Source: Streptomyces sp. MspMP-M5 (lineage in GTDB: Bacteria; Actinomycetota; Actinomycetes; Streptomycetales; Streptomycetaceae). From it: 64,000 nt of DNA. The position numbers and the translations under genes are program-made. Location: assembly GCF_000373585.1 (NCBI RefSeq), contig NZ_KB891896.1, positions 200,842-264,841 of the forward strand, read 5' to 3'. Positions 1 to 7,956 of the stretch are shown one piece after another. The notes under the pieces are model-generated. The model did not search any database. It was not told the origin of the DNA and saw nothing but the letters and a program-made list of their open reading frames with translations. The number at the start of each line of letters is the position of its first letter. Positions within the stretch are counted from its first letter, which is position 1.

Positions 1-1044
1 ATGGACGAGTTGGCCGCCGAGGCCGACGCCGGACTGGCCCTGGGCTCCGGCCCGCTGTTCGCGGCGCTACTGTTCACCTTCGGGCCGGGGGAGCGTCCCG
101 CGCTGTTCCTGACCGCCCACCACCTCGTCGTCGACGGCGTCTCCTGGCGCATCCTGCTGGCGGACCTGGAGGAGGGCTACGCCCAGGCCCGCGGTGGCGC
201 ACCGGTGTCCCTGGCGGCCCCCGGCAGCACCTTCGGCCGCTGGGCGCACCGGCTCGCCCGGCACGTCGCCGACGGCGCGCTGGACGCGGAGGCCGCGTAC
301 TGGCAGGGGCTGCCGCCCGCGACCGAGGTCCCCCGCGACGGCGCCGGCCCCGCGGTGGTGGAGTCCGTGCAGACCGTCACGGTGGAACTGCCCGAGGACC
401 TCAGCGAGGTGCTGCTGCGCCGCTCCGCCGGGGTGTTCCGCACCCGCTTCCACGAGGTGCTGTTCGCCGCGCTGGCCGGCGTGCTGTCCCGCTGGACCGG
501 CGAGCGGCAGGTGGTGTTCGACACCGAGGGGCACGGCAGGGAGGAGCTCTTCGAGGACCTCGACCTGTCCCGTACGGTCGGCTGGTTCACCACCGAGTAC
601 CCGGTCGCGCTCGACGTGGGCGACGATCCGGACGACTGGCCCGCGCTCGTCAAGGGCGTCCGCCGGCAACTGCGGGCGCTGCCCGGCAACGGCTTCGGCT
701 ACGGCGCGCTGCGCCGGCTGGGCCCGGCCGGCTCGCCCGGCGCCGCGCTCGCCGAACGCGCCCCGGCACAGCTGGTGTTCAACTACCACGGACAGGCCGA
801 CGAGGCCCAGCGCGCCGGGGAGAGCCGGCTCTACCACGCCTTCGGCGACCCGATCGGACGCGAGCAGCGACCGGACGAGGTGGTCCGGCACCCGCTGGAG
901 GTGGTCGGCACCGTCCAGGCCGGACGGCTCCGCTTCACCTGGTACTTCTCGCGCAACGTGCACCACCGGGCGACCGTCGCCAAGGTGGCCGACGACTTCG
1001 CCGACGCGCTGCGCGCCCTCGCCCGACACGTCCAGGAGCGCTGA
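1..1044 (+). CDS. NRPS C-terminal epimerization domain (5' partial)
   Basis: This is the C-terminal end of a non-ribosomal peptide synthetase. The HHxxxDG motif of the condensation superfamily is at residues 40-46 (HHLVVDG). It is followed by epimerization signatures: RTVGWFTTEYPV near residue 190 and FNYHGQ near 261. An E domain converts the carrier-bound residue to the D form. Only about the last 350 residues are present, so the ATG at position 1 is very probably internal and the gene begins upstream. The protein stops right after the E domain, with no carrier protein or thioesterase behind it, so a separate enzyme must release the chain. The next gene starts 4 nt later and is the obvious candidate. 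Confidence 0.9.
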   Translation: MDELAAEADAGLALGSGPLFAALLFTFGPGERPALFLTAHHLVVDGVSWRILLADLEEGYAQARGGAPVSLAAPGSTFGRWAHRLARHVADGALDAEAAYWQGLPPATEVPRDGAGPAVVESVQTVTVELPEDLSEVLLRRSAGVFRTRFHEVLFAALAGVLSRWTGERQVVFDTEGHGREELFEDLDLSRTVGWFTTEYPVALDVGDDPDDWPALVKGVRRQLRALPGNGFGYGALRRLGPAGSPGAALAERAPAQLVFNYHGQADEAQRAGESRLYHAFGDPIGREQRPDEVVRHPLEVVGTVQAGRLRFTWYFSRNVHHRATVAKVADDFADALRALARHVQER

Positions 1045-1047
1045 CCC

Positions 1048-2391
1048 GTGGACCCTGACAGACTGCACCGCGTCCTGGCCGAGCTGGCCGCCCGCCATCA
1101 GGTGCCGGGCGCACAGCTCGCCGTCCTGCACGGCGGGGACCGCTTCCTGGTGCACACCGGCGTGGCCGACACCGCCACCGGCGCACCCGTGGAAGCGGAC
1201 ACGGCCTTCCCGGTCGGTTCGCTGACCAAGCCGTTCGGCGCCGCGCTGGCGATGATCCTGGTGGCCGACGGGGACGTGGACCTCGACGACCCGCTGGACG
1301 GGCCGCTGCCGGAGTTCGGCGCGGGGTGCCTGGTCACCCTGCGGCAGCTGCTCAGCCACACCGCCGGCCTGCCCTCCGACGTGGCGGAGGGCACGGCCGG
1401 GACCGGCGACCGGGCCCGGTGGGTGGCCCGCCACTGCCGGACGGAGGACCTGGCGCATCCGCCGGGCACGGTCTTCTCGTACTCCAACGTCGGCTATGTC
1501 GTGGTGGGCCGGCTCGTCGAGGCGGTGACCGGCATGACCTGGCAGGAGGCGGTCGGTGCGGTGCTGCTCGAACCGCTGGGCATCCGGCCGGCGTTCGTCG
1601 CCGGCCCGGAGCGCACCGGCCGCCCGGTCGCCGCCGGGCACGCCGTCCAGGCGGCCCGCGGCCGGGTGCTGCCGGTCGCCGAACAGGACCTGCCCGAGGT
1701 GGAACTGCCCAACGGCGGACTGGCGCTGAGCGCCGCGGACCTGGTCTCCTTCGCCCGCCGGTACTTCGCGGGCTGCCCGAACCCCGCCCCCCTGGACCGG
1801 GCGACCGCCGACGACATGTGCTTCGACCAGCTCGCCTCGATCGCCGTCGGCCCGTACGGCATGGCCGACGGCTGGGGGCTGGGCTGGGCGCGCTACGACG
1901 ACGGCGCGGCGGACGTCTACGGCCACGACGGCACCGGCGACGGCACGCACTGCTCGCTGCGGTTCGACCCGTCCAACGGCAGCGCGGTGGCACTGACCGC
2001 GAACGCCAACACGGGGGCGCGGCTGTGGGCGGACCTGGCGCCCCGGCTGCGGGAGCTGGGGCTGCCGGTCGGCGACCGGCCGGAGCCCGGGGCGCCCGCC
2101 GGGCCGGTGCCGGTGCCCGTCCCGGCCGGCTGCCTGGGCCGGTACGCCAACGGCGACACCGTCTTCGAGGTGACGCGCGCCGCCGACGGCGGGCTGCTGC
2201 TCGGCTTCGGCGGCGCACCGCGCGCCGAGCTGCTGTGCGACCCCGAACTACGCTTCGTCATGCGGGAATTGGGCAACGGTACGTGCTCCCCGGGGCGCTT
2301 CGTCGCCGATCCGCTCACCGGCCGGATCGACTACCTCCAGATCACCGGCCGGCTGGCCGCCCGCACCGGCGACGACAGCGGCCCGGCATGA
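1048..2391 (+). CDS. PBP-type thioesterase / serine beta-lactamase-like cyclase (MppK/SurE type)
   Basis: This 447-residue class C beta-lactamase/PBP-fold serine hydrolase has SxxK at 58-61 (SLTK), YSN at 145-147 and HDG at 293-295, so the full catalytic set is present. There is no signal peptide, which argues against a cell-wall role. In surugamide-type clusters such stand-alone proteins release the NRPS product by head-to-tail macrolactamisation, typically after a C-terminal D residue. That fits here, because the preceding NRPS ends in an epimerization domain without a thioesterase. The GTG start lies 4 nt after the NRPS stop, indicating coupling. A beta-lactamase or esterase function cannot be excluded from sequence alone. 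Confidence 0.82.
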   Translation: MDPDRLHRVLAELAARHQVPGAQLAVLHGGDRFLVHTGVADTATGAPVEADTAFPVGSLTKPFGAALAMILVADGDVDLDDPLDGPLPEFGAGCLVTLRQLLSHTAGLPSDVAEGTAGTGDRARWVARHCRTEDLAHPPGTVFSYSNVGYVVVGRLVEAVTGMTWQEAVGAVLLEPLGIRPAFVAGPERTGRPVAAGHAVQAARGRVLPVAEQDLPEVELPNGGLALSAADLVSFARRYFAGCPNPAPLDRATADDMCFDQLASIAVGPYGMADGWGLGWARYDDGAADVYGHDGTGDGTHCSLRFDPSNGSAVALTANANTGARLWADLAPRLRELGLPVGDRPEPGAPAGPVPVPVPAGCLGRYANGDTVFEVTRAADGGLLLGFGGAPRAELLCDPELRFVMRELGNGTCSPGRFVADPLTGRIDYLQITGRLAARTGDDSGPA

Positions 2392-3740
2392 CCGCGATCC
2401 CCACGGACGCCCCGGACACCATGGACACACCGGATGCCGGCGGCGCCGGTGCGGGGCCCGGCCGCCCGGCCGTCCCGCTGTCCCGCAACCGCGACTACAA
2501 CGTCCTGTGGACGAGCCAGCTGCTGTCCGAACTGGCCCTGGAGATCGCCGCGGTGGCCGTCCCGCTGCTGATCATCGCCCGGCACGGGTCGCCGGTCCAA
2601 CTCGGCCTGGCCTCCTCGGCACTGGCCGCCGCGCACATGATCGCCGTGGTGCCGGCCGGGGTGCTCGCCGACCGCTGGGACCGCCGGCGGCTGATGCTGG
2701 GCTGCCAGCTGCTGCGGGTGCTGGGGATGGCGAGCCTGGCCGGGGCGCTGCTGCTGGGACGGTACGCGTTCTGGCACATGCTGCTGGTCGTGGTGGCGGA
2801 CGGCTTCCTCGGCTCGGTCTTCGACCCGGCCGAGCACGCGGCGCTGCCCCAGGTGGTGCCGCCCGCCCAGCTCTCCACGGCGGTGGCCCGCAACGCCGCC
2901 CGCCCGTATGTCGCCACCCTGGTCGGCCCGGCCGTCGCCGGCTTCCTCTTCGCGGCGCTGCCGTCGGGTCCGTTCCTGGCCGATGCGGCGATGTTCGTGC
3001 TGTCGTCGGTGGCGCTGTGCTTTCTGCGGCTGCCCCGCGGCCGCGCCGGCGCACGTGCGGACCGGGAGCGCCCGGACCGGGCGGAGGCGGGTCAGGAGGG
3101 GTCGGCGGGTGACGGGCCGGGGACCGGCGCCGATTTCGCGGCCGGTTTCCGCTGGGTCCTGGGGCAACCGGTGATCCGTACCACGATGGCCTGGATGCTG
3201 GTCACCAACCTGGTGTTCAGCGCGCTGCTGATCGTGCTGTTGGCGCTCTCCGGCGAGGACCGGGTCGGACCGGGCGAACTGGGCCTGACGATGGCCTGCT
3301 TCGGCGTGGGCGGACTGCTCGGCGGGCTGTTCGCGGCCCGGCTGCACACCGCCGTCCGGCCACCGGTGATCCTCCTCGGCTTCGCCTGGACCGCGGTGGC
3401 CGCCACCGCCGTGATGGCGCTGGTGCCGGCCGGCCTGCCCCAGGGCGCACTGCTCGCGGCCCTCGCCTTCCTGGCCCCGCTCGCCAACACCACCGTGCTC
3501 ACCCACCAGTTGACGGTCACCCCGGACGCGCTGCGCGGCCGGATGAGCGGGGTCGCCGGCTTCTGCTCCGGGGGCGCCGGCGTGCTGGGCCCGGCGCTCG
3601 GCGGCGCGCTGACCGGGCTGGCCGGCGGCGGCGTCGCCGCCGTGCTGCTCTGCGCCGGCTGCCTGCTGGTGGTCGCGCTCGCCGCGACCCTCAGCCCGAC
3701 CCTGCGCCGCTTCCCCGCCCCGGCACCCGACGCGCCCTGA
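2388..3740 (+). CDS. MFS exporter
   Basis: This 450-residue major facilitator protein has roughly ten to twelve hydrophobic helices. The conserved loop 2-3 motif (GVLADRWDRRRLM) is near residue 100. A charged, low-complexity cytoplasmic loop divides the two halves (around residues 220-250). It resembles the EntS/MFS_3 group of drug and siderophore exporters. The ATG overlaps the TGA of the upstream thioesterase (ATGA), so it is translationally coupled to peptide release. The likely role is export of the peptide or self-protection. The substrate is inferred from context only. Confidence 0.85.
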   Translation: MTAIPTDAPDTMDTPDAGGAGAGPGRPAVPLSRNRDYNVLWTSQLLSELALEIAAVAVPLLIIARHGSPVQLGLASSALAAAHMIAVVPAGVLADRWDRRRLMLGCQLLRVLGMASLAGALLLGRYAFWHMLLVVVADGFLGSVFDPAEHAALPQVVPPAQLSTAVARNAARPYVATLVGPAVAGFLFAALPSGPFLADAAMFVLSSVALCFLRLPRGRAGARADRERPDRAEAGQEGSAGDGPGTGADFAAGFRWVLGQPVIRTTMAWMLVTNLVFSALLIVLLALSGEDRVGPGELGLTMACFGVGGLLGGLFAARLHTAVRPPVILLGFAWTAVAATAVMALVPAGLPQGALLAALAFLAPLANTTVLTHQLTVTPDALRGRMSGVAGFCSGGAGVLGPALGGALTGLAGGGVAAVLLCAGCLLVVALAATLSPTLRRFPAPAPDAP

Positions 3741-3803
3741 GGGCCGGGGGGTCCGGCGGCCCGGGGAGCCGCGTCACGGGGCCGTTCCCACGGGTGCCGA
3801 CCG

Positions 3804-3837
3804 GCCAACTTGACTCCACGGTAAAGAAGGTGGAACG
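3804..3837 (+). promoter_or_regulatory. 34-bp cluster element, copy 1
   Basis: First of three similar 34-bp elements, starting GCCAACTTGACT and ending GTGGAACG. It lies 140 nt ahead of the first acyltransferase gene. Aligned without gaps to the copies at 5241 and 6656, 17 of 34 columns are identical in all three. These include CAA-TT at the left, GT-AA in the middle and TGGA-C at the right. It could be an operator or promoter of a cluster regulator; function is inferred. Confidence 0.6.
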
Positions 3838-3977
3838 CCCTTCCGCTTCCGACGATGCTCGGAGATCACCACTTGGAGATGTCCGCGCGACCTCGGTGCA
3901 GAGGGTCCCGGGCCGGTCCGCGGACCCGCCCCGGCCGCTCCGGCGTGTGTGCCGCGCGGCCAGGCGAAGGGCCCCGC

Positions 3978-5192
3978 ATGCAGACCACCCCCCGACCACC
4001 GCGCCCGGCCCCGGAGGCGTCGACGGCCCGGCCGTCCGGCACGGCCCCCAACCCCAACCTCCGGTCCCTGACCGGTTTGCGGTTCCTGGCCCTGTTACCC
4101 GTCTTCCTCACCCACGCCGCCTTCGAGGGCGTGTTCCACGACGCCAAGCTGAGCTGGGGCTTCCTCGACGGGATGGGGAGCACCGGTTACACGGCGGTGT
4201 CGTTCTTCTTCGTGCTGAGCGGCTTTGTGATCACCTGGTCGTACCGCTCCACGGACACCGCGCGGAAGTTCTGGCGCCGGCGCCTCTTCCGGGTCTTCCC
4301 CAACCACCTCGTGGCCTATGTGTTCACGGTGGCGCTGATGCTCGCCGTGGGCTCCGTCTTCGACGTACCGGGCATGCTCGCCCAGCTGTTCCTGCTGCAG
4401 GCGTGGGTGCCCGATCCGCTGTTCATCGACACCGGCAACACCGTCACCTGGTCGCTCGGCGCGGATGTCGCGTTCTACGCGCTCTTCCCGCTGCTGTTCG
4501 CCCTGGTGCACAAGATCAGGCCAACTCGCCTGTGGTACTGGGCCGGTGCGCTGGTGCTCGTGATGGTCGCACTGCCGACCGTCGCCCTGTCCGTGCTTCC
4601 GGACAGCCCGGCGATGCCGGTCGGCGGGGCCTCCCGCGCCCAGTACTGGTTCACCTACTTCTTCCCGCTCTCCCGCGCCGTGGAGTGCGTGATCGGCATG
4701 GTGTTCGCGCGGATCGTGCTGACGGGCAAGTGGATACGCCTGCCGGTGACGGCCGCCGCGGCCCTGGTGGTCGCCGCGTACGCGCTCGCCCAGTACGTCC
4801 CCTTCCTCTACCGGCTGAGCGCGGTGCCGGTGGTGCCGCTTGCGCTGCTGACCGCCGCGCTGGCGGTGGCGGACGCCGAGGGCCGCGGCACCTTCCTCGG
4901 CGGCCGGCGGATGGTCTGGCTCGGTGAACTCTCCTTCGCCTTCTACCTCGTGCACCAGCCGGTCCTGGCCTACGGGCACACCCTGGTCAGCGCGCGGAAC
5001 GACCGGGGCGAGGTGGTGCCGCGCACCTGGGACACCCCGGCCGGCATCGGGCTGATCGCCGGATCGTTCGTGCTGTCGATGGCGCTGGCCTGGCTGCTGC
5101 ACAACGGCGTCGAGAAGCCGGCGATGCGCCGCTGGTCCCGCCCCCGGCGCGCGGCCGCGCCGCCGCGGCCCGCCGGAACCCCGGTCGCGTAG
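3978..5192 (+). CDS. Membrane O-acyltransferase (acyltransferase 3 family), copy 1
   Basis: This 404-residue integral membrane acyltransferase 3 family protein carries the N-terminal motif RSLTGLRFLALLPVFLTH with the family histidine, then FFFVLSGFVITW and an RRRLFRVFPNH loop, and SFAFYLVHQPVL near the end. These enzymes move acyl groups onto sugars or other hydroxyls at the membrane. In an mpp-like cluster the expected job is acylation of a sugar on the peptide (isovalerylation in mannopeptimycins). The ATG at 3978 was chosen for its GAAGG ribosome site; an upstream in-frame ATG at 3855 lacks one and gives an arginine-rich leader. The next gene is a close duplicate. Confidence 0.87.
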   Translation: MQTTPRPPRPAPEASTARPSGTAPNPNLRSLTGLRFLALLPVFLTHAAFEGVFHDAKLSWGFLDGMGSTGYTAVSFFFVLSGFVITWSYRSTDTARKFWRRRLFRVFPNHLVAYVFTVALMLAVGSVFDVPGMLAQLFLLQAWVPDPLFIDTGNTVTWSLGADVAFYALFPLLFALVHKIRPTRLWYWAGALVLVMVALPTVALSVLPDSPAMPVGGASRAQYWFTYFFPLSRAVECVIGMVFARIVLTGKWIRLPVTAAAALVVAAYALAQYVPFLYRLSAVPVVPLALLTAALAVADAEGRGTFLGGRRMVWLGELSFAFYLVHQPVLAYGHTLVSARNDRGEVVPRTWDTPAGIGLIAGSFVLSMALAWLLHNGVEKPAMRRWSRPRRAAAPPRPAGTPVA

Positions 5193-5240
5193 CCGACCCG
5201 CGGCCGCACCCTGCGCGGCGCCGAACCAGGCCCGGAGCTC

Positions 5241-5274
5241 GGCAACTTAGCCGCCAAGTGAAAGATGTGGAGCG
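5241..5274 (+). promoter_or_regulatory. 34-bp cluster element, copy 2
   Basis: Second copy of the 34-bp element, beginning GGCAACTTAGCC and ending GTGGAGCG. It is 182 nt upstream of the second acyltransferase and lies wholly in the intergenic region after the first. See the copies at 3804 and 6656. Confidence 0.6.
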
Positions 5275-5456
5275 AGCGAACGATCTCGGCCAAACTCCGG
5301 ATCAACGGGGGAGCGGGGCAGGCGTTGCCAGAAGTCGTGCGCGGTGGAGATCCGGTGCCGGCGACCGCACCCGGGTCATCCAACAGCAGACGGTGGTGCG
5401 GCCGCCGCGGACCTGCGCCGTCCGCACCGCCCGTCGCCCGTCCGGCGGAGGTCCGC

Positions 5457-6665
5457 ATGCAGACGAGTGCCCAGCCCAGTACCCAGCCAAGACCCCGGTC
5501 GGCGCCGCCCAGGGTGAACCTCAGGTCCCTTACGGGTCTGCGCTTCGTCGCCACCCTGCCGGTGTTCCTCACCCATGCCGCCTTCGAGGGGGTCTTCAGC
5601 GACGCGAAGCTCAGCTGGGGCTTCCTCGACGCCATGGGGACCATTGGCTACACCGCGGTGTCGTTCTTCTTCGTGCTGAGCGGCTTCGTGATCACGTGGT
5701 CGTACCGGCCCACGGACACCGCGCGGAAGTTCTGGCGCCGCCGCTTCTTCCGGGTCTTCCCCAACCACCTCACGGCCTATGTGCTCGCCCTGGTGCTGAT
5801 CCTCTCGGTCGGGCTGAGCGTCGAGGTGCTGCCGTCGATCACCCAGGTCCTCCTCGTGCAGTCCTGGGTCGACGACCCGGCGTTCACCGACACCGGCAAC
5901 AGCGTGAGCTGGTCGCTGGCGGTGGACGTGGTGTTCTACGCGCTCTTCCCGGTGCTGCTGGTGCTGGTGAACAAGATCAAGCCGAATCGGCTGTGGTTCT
6001 GGGCGGCCGGTGCGGTCCTCTGCGTGGCCGTGGTCCCGACGATCGCGTTCACCGCGCTGCCGGACACCCCGAAGATGCCGCTCGGCGGGGTCTCGGTCAC
6101 CCAGTACTGGTTCACCTACTTCTTCCCGGCCTTCCGGATGCTGGAGTGCGTGCTCGGCATGCTGATGGCGCGGATCGTGCTCACCGGCAAGTGGATACGC
6201 CTGCCGGCGACGGCCGCCGCGCTGCTGCTGGTGGTCGCCTACGCGCTCGCCCAGCACGTGCCGTACCTGTTCCGGCTGAGCGCGATGACGGTGGTGCCGG
6301 TGGCGCTGCTGACCGCCGCTCTGGCGGCGCGGGACGCCGGGGGCCGCGGCACCTTCCTGGGCAGCAGGCTGATGGTGTGGCTCGGCGATCTCTCCTTCGC
6401 CTTCTACCTGCTGCACAACCTGGTGCTCAAGTACGGCCACTTGCTGCTCGGCCACAGTGAGCAGGACGGCGAGCTGGTGGGCCGTACCTGGAGCACGCCC
6501 CTGGGCATCGTGGTGATCGCCGCCGGCTTCGCGGTGTCCCTGCTGCTCGCCTGGCTGCTGCACAACGGCGTGGAGAAGCCGGTGATGCGCCGCTGGTCCC
6601 GGGCCGGAGTGACCCCTGTGACGGGTGTGGCCAGTGGGAACCCTGTGAAGGACGGGGCAATTTAG
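5457..6665 (+). CDS. Membrane O-acyltransferase (acyltransferase 3 family), copy 2
   Basis: This 402-residue acyltransferase 3 family protein is nearly collinear with the gene at 3978. Long stretches are the same, for example NLRSLTGLRF, AKLSWGFLD, YTAVSFFFVLSGFVITWSYR and TARKFWRRR. The two therefore arose by tandem duplication, upstream element included. They differ mostly in the periplasmic loops and membrane cores, so they may use different acyl donors or positions on the peptide sugar. The ATG at 5457 has a GGAGG site 5 nt upstream. The last codons overlap the third 34-bp element. Confidence 0.87.
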   Translation: MQTSAQPSTQPRPRSAPPRVNLRSLTGLRFVATLPVFLTHAAFEGVFSDAKLSWGFLDAMGTIGYTAVSFFFVLSGFVITWSYRPTDTARKFWRRRFFRVFPNHLTAYVLALVLILSVGLSVEVLPSITQVLLVQSWVDDPAFTDTGNSVSWSLAVDVVFYALFPVLLVLVNKIKPNRLWFWAAGAVLCVAVVPTIAFTALPDTPKMPLGGVSVTQYWFTYFFPAFRMLECVLGMLMARIVLTGKWIRLPATAAALLLVVAYALAQHVPYLFRLSAMTVVPVALLTAALAARDAGGRGTFLGSRLMVWLGDLSFAFYLLHNLVLKYGHLLLGHSEQDGELVGRTWSTPLGIVVIAAGFAVSLLLAWLLHNGVEKPVMRRWSRAGVTPVTGVASGNPVKDGAI

Positions 6666-6689
6666 CTGGCGAGTAAATAACATGGAACA
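6656..6689 (+). promoter_or_regulatory. 34-bp cluster element, copy 3
   Basis: Third copy, beginning GGCAATTTAGCT and ending CATGGAACA. It overlaps the last codons and the TAG stop of the second acyltransferase and lies 87 nt ahead of the hydroxylase gene. The fact that this copy overlaps coding sequence yet keeps the conserved columns supports selection for a site rather than chance similarity. Confidence 0.6.
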
Positions 6690-6776
6690 ACCTCTCGAAA
6701 GCGTCAAAGATTCGACTGACCGGCCGTTCGGTGCCGGATCCTCCCAGTCCGGTGCCCTATCTGGAGGGACGAGTAC

Positions 6777-7802
6777 GTGCTGACGCACCATCTGCAAGAT
6801 GACGACGTCGCCGCGATCGACGCCGTGGCCGACGAACTCAGCCGGCGTTACGACACCGTGGAGTCCCCGGACTTCCAGGCCGAGAGCCGGCTCTTCGCCG
6901 ACGAATTACCGCGTCGGGTGCGTCAGGCGCTGCACGAGTACCGCAGCACGGAGAAGTCCGGTCTCCTCGTCGTGCGCGGCCTGTCCGTGGACGACGCCGC
7001 GCTGGGGCCGACCCCGGCCGAGCGCCGGCACAAGCCGGGACCGTCCTCCTCCCTCCGCCAGGACATCGCCTTCTACCTGATAGCCAACCTGCTCGGTGAC
7101 CCCATCGGCTGGGCCACCCAGCAGGACGGCCTGATCATGCACGACATCTACCCCGTCCGCGGCTTCGAGCACGAGCAGATCGGCTGGGGCAGCGAGGAGA
7201 CCCTCACCTGGCACACCGAGGACGCCTTCCACCCGCTGCGCACCGACTACCTCGGCCTGATGTGCCTGCGCAACCCGGACGGCGTCGAGACCACCGCCTG
7301 CGACATCGCCGACGTCCGGCTGGACGACGCGACCCGGGAGATCCTCGCGCAGGAGCGCTTCCGCATCCTGCCCGACGACGCACACCGCATGTCCGGGCAG
7401 GCACCGGCGGACGAGAGCCCGCGCGAGGCCGCCCTCCGCACCCGCAGCCGGCAGCGCGTCGACGCCGCCATGGCATCGCCCGAGCCGGTCGCCGTCCTCT
7501 TCGGCGACCCCGACGACCCCTATCTGCGGATCGACCCGCACTACATGCAGGGCGTCCAGGGCGAGGCCGAGCAGCAGGCGCTGGACACCATCGGCGCCGC
7601 CATCGACGACGCCATGTCCGGTGTCGTGCTCACCCCCGGCGACATGGTCTTCATCGACAACTACCGTGTCGTCCACGGCCGCAAGCCGTTCCGCGCCCGC
7701 TTCGACGGCACGGACCGCTGGCTGCGCCGGCTCAACGTCGCCCGCGATCTGCGCGCGTCCCGCGGGTCGCGGCTCGCCGCGCACACCCGCGTCATCTACT
7801 GA
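6777..7802 (+). CDS. mppO: Fe(II)/2-oxoglutarate beta-hydroxylase, MppO/VioC type
   Basis: This 341-residue clavaminate synthase-like oxygenase has the HxE of the iron triad at H146 and E148 (HTEDAFHP), the distal histidine at H300 (VVHGR), and a 2-oxoglutarate-binding arginine at about R314. The pattern is that of VioC, AsnO and MppO, which hydroxylate the beta carbon of arginine, asparagine or enduracididine. The next three genes make enduracididine, so the expected reaction is L-enduracididine to beta-hydroxyenduracididine. The GTG start follows a GGAGGGA site. A hairpin lies directly after the stop. Free arginine as substrate remains possible. Confidence 0.85.
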   Translation: MLTHHLQDDDVAAIDAVADELSRRYDTVESPDFQAESRLFADELPRRVRQALHEYRSTEKSGLLVVRGLSVDDAALGPTPAERRHKPGPSSSLRQDIAFYLIANLLGDPIGWATQQDGLIMHDIYPVRGFEHEQIGWGSEETLTWHTEDAFHPLRTDYLGLMCLRNPDGVETTACDIADVRLDDATREILAQERFRILPDDAHRMSGQAPADESPREAALRTRSRQRVDAAMASPEPVAVLFGDPDDPYLRIDPHYMQGVQGEAEQQALDTIGAAIDDAMSGVVLTPGDMVFIDNYRVVHGRKPFRARFDGTDRWLRRLNVARDLRASRGSRLAAHTRVIY

Positions 7803-7811
7803 CCGCTGCCG

Positions 7812-7832
7812 CGGCACCGCCGCCCGGTGCCG
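7812..7832 (+). terminator. Hairpin between mppO and mppP
   Basis: Perfect 8-bp stem CGGCACCG / CGGTGCCG with a 5-nt loop, 10 nt after the hydroxylase stop codon. There is no U-tract, as is usual in Streptomyces. It may terminate or attenuate transcription before mppP. Confidence 0.45.
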
Positions 7833-7956
7833 GCCCATCGACCTGCGGCCGCCACCACCCACGTCACATCGTGCCGTCCGCACGGCCCCGGCCGGGAGCA
7901 ACTCCCCGCGCCGACCGGCCGCGCGGACCCCGTCATCCCGCAACCGGGGAACACCC

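Noticed and set aside
1..3. ATG at the very start as a true start codon
   Set aside because: The encoded protein begins in the middle of an epimerization domain, so the gene must start upstream.
6670..6679. AdpA-like site TGGCGAGTAA in the third 34-bp element
   Set aside because: The match to the AdpA consensus is short and imperfect and is not kept in the other two copies.
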